37,118 nucleotides of DNA from Capnocytophaga sp. GTDB taxonomy: Bacteria; Bacteroidota; Bacteroidia; Flavobacteriales; Flavobacteriaceae. Position numbers and translations under genes: made by a program. The notes beneath the pieces are model-generated. The model had not been told where the DNA came from, did no database searches, and saw only the letters and a list, made by a program, of their open reading frames with translations. Positions 17,007-23,239 of the stretch are shown here, one piece after another (the stretch's first letter is position 1; every line of letters starts with the position of its first letter). The stretch covers positions 1 through 37,118 of the forward strand of contig NZ_JAUNKD010000007.1 of the NCBI RefSeq assembly GCF_030532915.1. The letters are read 5' to 3'.

Positions 17007-17129
17007 TTCGGTTAAATTCGGCAAAAATAAAATTGAGATGAAAAATAATTGGTAAGCGTTTGCTCCCTTCGAGGGACGCAGGCTGTTTTACCTATTTTCA
17101 TCTCAGGCTTTTGCCGAAGCCCAACCGAA
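17007..17129. repeat. Long imperfect inverted repeat (about 41 bp of stem)
   Basis: Paired blocks: 17007-17013/17123-17129 (7 bp), 17017-17026/17109-17118 (10 bp), 17034-17044/17095-17105 (11 bp), 17051-17055/17088-17092 (5 bp), 17056-17058/17077-17079 (3 bp), and a tip TCCCT/AGGGA at 17064-17068/17072-17076 with a TCG loop. Internal loops are small and asymmetric. It does not end in a U run, so it is not a simple terminator. Could be a structured RNA, a decayed miniature transposon, or a protein-binding hairpin. Confidence 0.75.
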
Positions 17130-17160
17130 AAGATACGGAAAACAAGTGCTGTGTCCTTTT

Positions 17161-17220
17161 TTTTTACAAAAAATTATACCTGTGCCGTGATTTGGCGTAT
17201 CGCAGACTTAATTTTGTCCT
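17161..17220 (+). repeat. Shared upstream element, copy 1 (ahead of the three-gene operon)
   Basis: 17181-17220 matches 20663-20702 at 32 of 40 positions by hand, the first 16 identical (TGTGCCGTGATTTGGC); flanking sequence back to 17161 is also similar with a 2-bp gap. It contains a GCC-N7-GGC dyad and a TAATTTTG box at 17209-17216, about 115 bp before the first operon gene. TTTG at 17191-17194 is only 14 bp upstream of that box, short for a -33/-7 pair. Confidence 0.65.
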
Positions 17221-17331
17221 CAGAAATAATGGTTATGTATATTTTAGGAAACATTTTTAATCTGAAAAAATAAAAGGCGTAATCCGAAAAGCCTGTAACA
17301 GAGTAGGGAAAAATTTTTAATATTTTAATTT

Positions 17332-17679
17332 ATGCCAACAACAATTAATTATGGGAGCGAATTTATTCGCATTAACACGGAGAAAAAAAGATTGGAATAC
17401 TCAACTAATGAAGGACGCACTTGGTCAAGTCGTTACACGGGTTCTTCTGCGGGAGAATTTATTGATTTGTTAGTTTATGGTAATGAACTTTTAGCGGTTA
17501 CTTCCAAAGGAGTTTATTATTCAACTAATGAGGGACGCTCTTGGTCAAGTCGCTATACAAGTTCTTCAGCGGGTGAGTTTTACTCACTGAAAGACAATGG
17601 AAAAGAGTTACTTGCTACTACAAGCAAAGGACTTTATTATTCTACCAATAGCGGACGTTCTTGGTCAAAAAGAAGTTAA
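17332..17679 (+). CDS. Small Asp-box (BNR) repeat protein
   Basis: 115 residues and almost entirely repeat. Three Asp-boxes (S-T-N-x-G-R-S/T-W) sit at residues 24-31, 65-72 and 105-112, spaced 41 and 40 residues apart, each preceded by YYS/EYS and followed by SRY or KR. Between boxes the motif SSAGEF recurs. Asp-boxes are blade turns of beta propellers such as sialidases, but three repeats are too few for a closed propeller, so the protein would need to oligomerise or bind another protein. No signal peptide, so apparently cytoplasmic. First gene of the accessory operon; the next start lies 50 bp on. The DNA repeats are near-identical, implying recent duplication. Function unknown. Confidence 0.8.
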   Translation: MPTTINYGSEFIRINTEKKRLEYSTNEGRTWSSRYTGSSAGEFIDLLVYGNELLAVTSKGVYYSTNEGRSWSSRYTSSSAGEFYSLKDNGKELLATTSKGLYYSTNSGRSWSKRS

Positions 17680-17729
17680 TAATCAAAACAGTAGAAAAAG
17701 TATTACTGTTTTTTTTAAATATTTTTACA

Positions 17730-18857
17730 ATGAAAAATAACAAAAACCTATGGATATACGGCATTATTTCATTTACTATTTTATTTTTGGGTAGTGCCAT
17801 ATTGTTTCAAATTTTTAATGTAAATGACTTGCCGTCACAGTTTTATGGGGCTCTTATCGGAGTGGTTATCACGGCAATTATAACCGTTTTTCTTTTGCAG
17901 GGACAAACTGCCAATGAAGAAAAAAGGGAACGAAATCTCAAAGTTTTTGAGAAAAAACAAGATGTATATCACGCTTTTTTGGAAAAACTTAAAGAAATCA
18001 TAATGGATGGGGAAATTAAAATTGCCCAATACGGAGAGAATACCGATATGAAAGAAAATATAGATGAACTCAAAGAATTGCTTTTTGAGTTGGGCTATAT
18101 TCAAATGCACACTTCGGAAGAAAATACCAAACAGATTTTTGCCCAAGTTTCTGAAATAATGAAAGTGTTGAGTGATTTTAGTAACGAAGGAAATCGAAAA
18201 CAACAAGAATTACCTCATTTCTACGGAAAACTATCACAGCATCTTTTTGCAATTGTATCCATTCTTAAAAATGACCTTTACGGAATACAAACGCAAACGA
18301 TTGATGATAAAACAGTGGCAACTCTTTTGGAAGAATGTGGTTTATACATTGAGCAAGAGGAAGTTAATAAATTCGAGCTACAAAATTATTTTTGGAACAG
18401 ACTGCAAGACGAGTTTCTACAACGAGGCTACGAGTTTCAAAAGCGTGATTTAACACAAGATGTCTATGAGTTTTATGTTCCGAAAGCCAGAAATCGCTAT
18501 CGATTTTTTGGGATTGATGTACCCATTTACACCACCCAAGATAATCGCACGATTTATTTGTCTGTTGAAATAGAAAATAAATACTACTACGGAATCAGAA
18601 GAAATTCCCAAAACGAGCAAAACGAAGAGATGCAACAAACTGTAAGTGAAGTAGTTGGTTTGACAAAATCTCCTTGGTGGTTTGGTTGGCGATATCCAAC
18701 AGAGCAACACGATTTGGATTTTTATACCTTCCAATCAAAAGCCTTTGAACGCCTTAAAAATCCTCGAAAACGCGAGACTTTCGTCAGAAATATTGTTGAT
18801 GAAATGGAAATTTATATCAAAAAATTCCAAGAAATAGCCACTAAAAACAATTTGTAA
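17730..18857 (+). CDS. Membrane-anchored coiled-coil protein of unknown function
   Basis: 375 residues from the ATG at 17730; a frame open further upstream overlaps the preceding gene and gives an implausible N-terminus. Two transmembrane helices (about 7-29 and 38-57, the second beginning at LPSQFYGALIGVV) are followed by a charged helical stretch (about 58-150; QTANEEKRERNLKVFEKK) likely to form a coiled coil in the cytoplasm. The C-terminal region (about 215-370) contains FWNRLQDEFLQRGYEF, LSVEIENKYYYGI and SPWWFGWRYP. It recalls the C-terminal part of Bacteroidota proteins annotated as PD-(D/E)XK nuclease family, but I cannot identify a complete nuclease motif. Centre of the three-gene operon; the next gene begins 28 bp later. 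A membrane-localised sensor/effector is inference. Confidence 0.75.
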   Translation: MKNNKNLWIYGIISFTILFLGSAILFQIFNVNDLPSQFYGALIGVVITAIITVFLLQGQTANEEKRERNLKVFEKKQDVYHAFLEKLKEIIMDGEIKIAQYGENTDMKENIDELKELLFELGYIQMHTSEENTKQIFAQVSEIMKVLSDFSNEGNRKQQELPHFYGKLSQHLFAIVSILKNDLYGIQTQTIDDKTVATLLEECGLYIEQEEVNKFELQNYFWNRLQDEFLQRGYEFQKRDLTQDVYEFYVPKARNRYRFFGIDVPIYTTQDNRTIYLSVEIENKYYYGIRRNSQNEQNEEMQQTVSEVVGLTKSPWWFGWRYPTEQHDLDFYTFQSKAFERLKNPRKRETFVRNIVDEMEIYIKKFQEIATKNNL

Positions 18858-18885
18858 TAATTAATAATTTTAAACCCAATAAACT

Positions 18886-19989
18886 ATGAGTTTACAAACC
18901 GAAATTAAAAAATGGGGAGAAACAACCCTAAAATTTTACGAAAATTTAGCCACTACCGAAAAAAGCTGTGATTTAGGTTTTTACACCCAATCCGATTTAA
19001 CAAAAATCACTAAAAATCCTGAATTGGTTATTTTAGGAATTAACCCAGGGTCAAGCGGTTCATATTCAGATAGCATATACAAAGATATGTCCGTAGAACA
19101 GTTTCTAAAAGGAAATAAAAAATATGATGAAAGAGAAACTTGGCCGTTTTGGAAGCGATTAAGAGCCATTTTAGCCGCTGGAAATGTTGCTCATTTGTTG
19201 GATAACGAAGAGCATTTGGTTTATACCAATGTGATTTTCTTTAACACCCCAAAAGCTGACCAAATTCCTGCTATTGCTTTGCAAAAATGCCCTGCAAAAA
19301 CAATCGAACTTTTAAAAATTTTACAACCCAAACGCGTTCTCTGTTTAGGGAAAAACGATTGTTTTAAGCGACTTAACATTCCTTATACGGAACTGATACA
19401 AGGGCAAATAACTTTTGGAAAATTGGACGAAATACCTGTTTATGGTATTCAACATCCGTCTCGAAATTATTCGTACGAGCAAAGAGACCTTGTGGGCGGT
19501 TGTTTAGGGTATCTTTTTGAAAATCAAGATAAAGAGTTTTCAAAAGAAGAGTTGGAAACTAAATTTCAAAAGGAAATTCAGGCTCTTGCAGAAAGAAAAT
19601 CAAAACCCAATCTTCAAAAAGAAAAAGTCAAACTTATTGTAAATGAAGTACATCAAGAATTAAAAAAGAAAGGTTTTCAAAATTTTGATAATAAACCCCA
19701 TCGTTTTGTATTAACCGACCTTTTGCAGGTAACGGTAGTAAGCAATGAAAATGGATATGTGGCTATTCGTCATCAAGATTTTGCAGGAGGAAATAAATAC
19801 GGACAAGAAAACTATCTTAATGAAAATCAGTTTATTGAGAAATTAATCGAAGAACACGGATATTCAAAAAGTGATTTTTGGCTCGGACAAAAACACTTTA
19901 AAGAATACGGAAAAATAGAAAATGAAATCATTAAGGAAATCATCAACGAAATAGAAGATTTAAAAACTGAATTTCAGCAAGTAAAATAA
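18886..19989 (+). CDS. Uracil-DNA-glycosylase-fold protein (Mug-like motif) with extra C-terminal domain
   Basis: 367 residues. Residues about 45-210 follow the UDG superfamily order. Motif 1 is ILGINPGSS (GINPG at 51-55, the form found in Mug/TDG). WPFWKRLR is near 86, FFNTPKAD at 118-125, the strand VLCLGKND at 151-158, and motif 2 is QHPSRNYS (189-196). The family flips out and excises uracil or mismatched thymine, or in divergent members only binds DNA. The C-terminal 150 residues (KPNLQKEKV to the end) form a separate alpha/beta-looking domain with no UDG counterpart that I recognise. No signal peptide. Last gene of the operon, followed at once by a strong terminator. DNA-base recognition is likely; catalysis and biological role are inference. 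Confidence 0.72.
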   Translation: MSLQTEIKKWGETTLKFYENLATTEKSCDLGFYTQSDLTKITKNPELVILGINPGSSGSYSDSIYKDMSVEQFLKGNKKYDERETWPFWKRLRAILAAGNVAHLLDNEEHLVYTNVIFFNTPKADQIPAIALQKCPAKTIELLKILQPKRVLCLGKNDCFKRLNIPYTELIQGQITFGKLDEIPVYGIQHPSRNYSYEQRDLVGGCLGYLFENQDKEFSKEELETKFQKEIQALAERKSKPNLQKEKVKLIVNEVHQELKKKGFQNFDNKPHRFVLTDLLQVTVVSNENGYVAIRHQDFAGGNKYGQENYLNENQFIEKLIEEHGYSKSDFWLGQKHFKEYGKIENEIIKEIINEIEDLKTEFQQVK

Positions 19990-19996
19990 AAATCCC

Positions 19997-20030
19997 AAAG
20001 GCAGAATCTTAAAATTCTGCCTTTATTTTT
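19997..20030 (+). terminator. Terminator of the accessory three-gene operon
   Basis: AAAGGCAGAAT pairs perfectly with ATTCTGCCTTT around CTTAAA, followed by ATTTTT; 8 bp after the UDG-fold gene stop. It separates the operon from the broken phosphoesterase gene. Confidence 0.88.
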
Positions 20031-20045
20031 CCAAATCCCAACAAT

Positions 20046-20656
20046 ATGCTTTTTGACTATAAAAACCATCGAATATTTGCGTTTTCGGATACACACGCAA
20101 TGCACCATAAGTTGGAAATTCCGCAAGAGGCTGATATTCTGATTTGTGCAGGAGACGGCATACAAGGATTTTCCGAAAATGAGTTTCCACACTTTTTGGA
20201 GTGGTACGCCTCGCTTCCTGCCAAATTGCGGATTTTTGTGGCTGGAAATCACGAGATTTTTTCGACCGCACACCGCAAAGGGCAAGGAGTTTTTTACCGC
20301 CCGAAATCACCCTGCTGGAAAACCAAGAATTGGACTTTGAGGGCATTCGTTTCTGCTCGGTGGTGGCTCGTCCGTATTTGAAAAACGAAGTACAAACCTC
20401 TGAAAATGTGGATTTTCTGATAACCCATACTCCCATAAAATGCGTTTTGGACGAGGGTATCGGCTGTCCGTATTTACGCAGCCTTGTAATCCGGTGCAAC
20501 CCCAAATTTCATATTTTCGGACATATCCACAGCCAAGGATTGCAACGCTTTGAAGGGAAATACACCACCTTTTGTAACGTCTCGTATTTCAACCATTTAC
20601 GCGATGCCTACATCCACGAACTTACACAAAACGCACAAGATTTTTTCAAAAAATAA
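20046..20656 (+). pseudogene. Calcineurin-like metallophosphoesterase, interrupted by a frameshift
   Basis: Two overlapping frames together encode one roughly 203-residue phosphoesterase. The first frame holds FSDTHAMH (motif I), ICAGDG (motif II) and AGNHEIF (motif III). The second holds LITHTP and the terminal IFGHIHSQG. The break fits loss of one T from the T6 run at 20257-20262: adding a T joins GNHEIF to FDRTPQRARSFLPPEI and restores all five metal-binding motifs in one frame. The frame as given ends about residue 111, before the last two motifs, so the product would be inactive. A sequencing error, a true lesion or slippage at the T run are all possible. The intact enzyme would be a small cytoplasmic phosphodiesterase of unknown substrate. 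Confidence 0.82.
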
Positions 20657-20702
20657 TTTAGCTGTGCCGTGATTTGGCATATCATAAATTTGTTTTTGCC
20701 CT
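20641..20702 (+). repeat. Shared upstream element, copy 2 (WYL gene promoter region)
   Basis: Second copy of the 17161-17220 element: 32 of 40 identical over 20663-20702 with most differences transitions. It begins inside the last codons of the phosphoesterase and ends 14 bp before the WYL start, so it must contain the WYL gene's promoter or operator. A TAAATTTG lies at 20685-20692; the position aligned with copy 1's -7 box reads TGTTTTTG. Confidence 0.65.
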
Positions 20703-20716
20703 AAAAAAGAAACGAT

Positions 20717-21646
20717 ATGAAACGAACAACAGCCAAAGAAAACACCTTACGACTTTTTAATCGGTATATGTGGTTGGTGGGCTTAATCGCTCGAAAACAG
20801 CAACTTACCTACGAGGAAATCAACAAACACTGGCTAAGGTCATCCCTCAACGAAGACGAAAAAGATTTCCCCCTGCGTACCTTCCACAACCACCGCGAAG
20901 CCATCGCACAAATGTTAGACATTGACATTGAGTGCGATACAAAAAACGGCTACAAATATTACATTCGGAATCTTGCTGATATTGAGAAAGATACGCTCCG
21001 CTCGTGGTTTTTGAACACCTTTGCCGTGAGCAATATGGTGCAGGAACAGAAGTCACTACGGAATCGTATTCTGCTTGAAAATGTGCCGTCAGGACGTGTG
21101 TTTTTATCGCAAATCGTTGAGGCTATGAAAGATAACTCGAAACTCATTATTCGTTATCAGCCCTTTTATCATCACGATTTGAGCGAGACGAAAGTGCATC
21201 CGTATAGCATCAAAATTTTTAAACAGCGTTGGTATCTCATTGCTTTTAAGGAAGATAGCCACGCTATGCGGATTTACGCCCTCGACCGTATCAAGGAGAT
21301 AATTCCCACAGACGAACCCTTTACGCTTCCTGCCGATTTTGACGTTGCCGACTATTTTGCTCACAGTTTCGGAATTATAGTCGATGAAACGATTTCGCCT
21401 GATATTGTGCAGATTAAAGTTAGCGAATCGAAATCTAACTACCTCAAATCCTTGCCGTTACACCATTCGCAAAAGGAAATCCGCATCGAAGGCGAATACA
21501 CGATTTTTGAGTATTTTTTACGTCTGACCTACGATTTCCGCCAAGAAATTCTCTCGCACGGAGCTGAAATTGAGGTACTTTATCCGGAATCGTTCCGCAA
21601 AGAAATCAAAGAAATCGTAAGCCAGATGCAGGGGGTTTATGAGTAG
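20717..21646 (+). CDS. WYL-domain transcriptional regulator
   Basis: 309 residues. The N-terminal 95 residues look like a winged helix-turn-helix (LTYEEINKHWLRSSL, then FPLRTFHNHREAIAQML as the recognition part). The WYL domain spans about 130-230, with KLIIRYQPFY, VHPYSIKIFKQRWYLIAF carrying the name-giving residues, and IYALDRIKEI. A C-terminal WCX-type extension ends near PESFRKEIKEIV. WYL proteins sense a ligand, often nucleic acid or nucleotide-like, and several (BrxR, CapW) repress anti-phage operons. Here it follows an accessory operon, and its upstream DNA shares a 40-bp element with that operon, so autoregulation plus operon control is a reasonable inference. It runs convergently into aroQ with a 27-bp gap. 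Confidence 0.9.
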   Translation: MKRTTAKENTLRLFNRYMWLVGLIARKQQLTYEEINKHWLRSSLNEDEKDFPLRTFHNHREAIAQMLDIDIECDTKNGYKYYIRNLADIEKDTLRSWFLNTFAVSNMVQEQKSLRNRILLENVPSGRVFLSQIVEAMKDNSKLIIRYQPFYHHDLSETKVHPYSIKIFKQRWYLIAFKEDSHAMRIYALDRIKEIIPTDEPFTLPADFDVADYFAHSFGIIVDETISPDIVQIKVSESKSNYLKSLPLHHSQKEIRIEGEYTIFEYFLRLTYDFRQEILSHGAEIEVLYPESFRKEIKEIVSQMQGVYE

Positions 21647-21673
21647 CATTGGTATGATGTAATCGTTTGTTTA

Positions 21674-22096
21674 TCAATATTTTATAAAAAAACTCATCAA
21701 TGCCAATTCATAACTTTGCATTCCGAAACCTAAAATTACGCCTTTGGCAACGGGTGAAATATACGAGTGATGGCGAAACATTTCCCTTGCAAATGTGTTG
21801 GATATATGTACTTCAATAACAGGTGTTTGCACGGATTTTATGGCGTCGGCAATGGCAACGGAAGTATGGGTGTAGCCACCGGCATTTAGGATAATTCCGT
21901 CGTAATCAAATCCGATTTCGTGAATTTTATTAATAATTTCACCTTCTATATTGCTTTGAAAATAAGTAAGTTGCATTTTTGGGAATTTTTTTTGTAATGC
22001 TGCAAAAAAATCCTCAAAAGTTTGATTTCCGTAAATTTCAGGCTCTCTTTTGCCTAAAAGATTTAAGTTTGGACCGTTGATGATGGCTATTTTCAT
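21674..22096 (-). CDS. aroQ: 3-dehydroquinate dehydratase, type II
   Basis: 140 residues, the normal length. Converts 3-dehydroquinate to 3-dehydroshikimate in the shikimate pathway. Type II hallmarks: INGPNLNLLGKREPEIYG at the N-terminus with the catalytic arginine/tyrosine loop, LNAGGYTHTSVAIADA, and VIEVHISNTFAREMFRHHS with the essential histidine. Cytoplasmic dodecamer in the family. Its start overlaps the stop of the glycosyltransferase gene by one base (TAATG), indicating translational coupling, an unexpected functional pairing. Confidence 0.97.
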   Translation of the reverse strand: MKIAIINGPNLNLLGKREPEIYGNQTFEDFFAALQKKFPKMQLTYFQSNIEGEIINKIHEIGFDYDGIILNAGGYTHTSVAIADAIKSVQTPVIEVHISNTFAREMFRHHSYISPVAKGVILGFGMQSYELALMSFFIKY

Positions 22097-23139
22097 TATT
22101 TTTTGTCGTTTTTTGTGATGATTTCGTCTATTTTTTCAATAATTTCGTCTGTTTTTATGGTTTTTATGGCTCTTTCGTATCCTTTTGGGTATTTATTTCC
22201 GTAAATTGATGTCGGAATGAGTGAAAATTGCGTTCTATCAGCCAAAAGAGCATTGTTTTCGGGTTGCCGGTACGGATAAAATCCCGCATACGGGTGTGTA
22301 ACACCCCAAATGGTAAGCGTTGGAACGCCGTACATCGCTGCCAAATGTGCATTTCCGCTGTCCATTGAAACCATAATATCAAGATTAGCAATAAGTTGCA
22401 ATTCTTCTTCAAATGAAATTCGCCCAATCATATTTTCAACGTTCGGCAAATGTGAAATTTTTTCAACTGTTTGTTTTTGATGATTTCCGCCGCCAAAAAT
22501 AAAAATTTTCCTATCAACATATTTATTTGATAATCCGATTATTACATCTTTAAAATTCTCAAACGGATATTCTTTTCCTAAGTGGGAAGCAAAGGGAGCA
22601 ATCCCGATATTTTTTGTTTGTGAAAGTGTATTTTTCACATTATCAATAAGTTGTGGTTTGGGTGTAAAGTATGTTTTTTCAAGAGAAATCGGGAAGCCTA
22701 ATTTTTCAAAAACATCGGCATAACGTTTGTATAAAGGTTTTAAAGGCTTGAAAATCTTGTTTTTAGCTCGGGTTAAGGCTTTTTTTTCTTTTCGCCCTTT
22801 ATTGATTTGCTCAAACGGAACGCCTGAAAACGTAAAAAATAACCTTAAAATATTGGTTCTAAGTACGTTGTGAATGTCGGCTACGGCATCAATTTTTCGT
22901 TTTTTCAGTTCTTTATACAACCGAAAAAGCCCGAAAAAACCTTTGTGTTTGGTTTTTAATTCGGGAGTAAAAATCTCACAATCAGCAATGTGTGAAAACA
23001 TCGGGGCAAACGTCGGGCGGGTTACGATTGTGAGCTTTACATCAGGATATTGCTCGCGAAAAGCTGTAAGCACAGGCACACTGATAGCCACATCACCCAT
23101 TGCCGAAAGCCGAATTACAGCAATATGTTTTGTTGGCAT
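22096..23139 (-). CDS. Glycosyltransferase family 9 (heptosyltransferase-like)
   Basis: 347 residues. The N-terminus HIAVIRLSAMGDVAISVPVL is the classic GT9 start (RLSxxGDV). In the C-terminal Rossmann half come IGIAPFASHLGKEYPFENFK, KIFIFGGG and the donor-binding VSMDSGNAHLAAMYGVPTLTIWGVTHP. GT9 enzymes add heptose or related sugars to the LPS core at the cytoplasmic face of the inner membrane. The exact sugar is unknown, and many Flavobacteriaceae have several paralogues. Read from the same transcript as aroQ; divergent from the M64 peptidase. I could not find a good -7 box for it. Confidence 0.9.
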   Translation of the reverse strand: MPTKHIAVIRLSAMGDVAISVPVLTAFREQYPDVKLTIVTRPTFAPMFSHIADCEIFTPELKTKHKGFFGLFRLYKELKKRKIDAVADIHNVLRTNILRLFFTFSGVPFEQINKGRKEKKALTRAKNKIFKPLKPLYKRYADVFEKLGFPISLEKTYFTPKPQLIDNVKNTLSQTKNIGIAPFASHLGKEYPFENFKDVIIGLSNKYVDRKIFIFGGGNHQKQTVEKISHLPNVENMIGRISFEEELQLIANLDIMVSMDSGNAHLAAMYGVPTLTIWGVTHPYAGFYPYRQPENNALLADRTQFSLIPTSIYGNKYPKGYERAIKTIKTDEIIEKIDEIITKNDKK

Positions 23140-23165
23140 TTTTTGTTCGTTTTGATTAAATTTGT

Positions 23166-23173
23166 TATATTTG
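23166..23173 (+). promoter_or_regulatory. Promoter of the M64 peptidase gene (TTTG-N20-TATATTTG)
   Basis: A perfect -7 TATATTTG preceded at 20 bp by a TTTG -33 box, the best-matching promoter in the window; 66 bp before the start at 23240. Confidence 0.65.
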
Positions 23174-23239
23174 GCGCAATTAAAATGTGTATTTTTCTGA
23201 AAAACAGATAAAAAGCATTGATTTTAATTCCGATTACAA

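Larger units (their letters stand above)
16564..17331. other. 768-bp gene-free, structure-rich region at the head of the accessory island
   Basis: No convincing protein gene. It holds the minus-strand prenyl synthase promoter; three plus-strand TAnnTTTG boxes (16749-16756, 16841-16848, 16852-16859); a roughly 40-bp imperfect direct repeat (16727-16767 and 16893-16932); a 20-codon hydrophobic ORF at 16868-16930; the 17007-17129 hairpin; and a copy of the element shared with the WYL promoter (17161-17220). The pattern suits a long untranslated leader or structured RNA. Confidence 0.55.

Noticed and set aside
17007..17129. Retron-type msr/msd RNA
   Set aside because: The large hairpin is suggestive, but no reverse transcriptase gene is present anywhere in the window.
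17049..17273. Plus-strand 74-residue frame over the hairpin and shared element
   Set aside because: It reads through one arm of the hairpin and the non-coding shared element; no domain, and its features are explained by the DNA structures.
20023..20505. Minus-strand 160-residue frame opposite the phosphoesterase
   Set aside because: The plus strand carries all five metallophosphoesterase motifs across two frames; the opposite frame has no recognisable domain and crosses the operon terminator.
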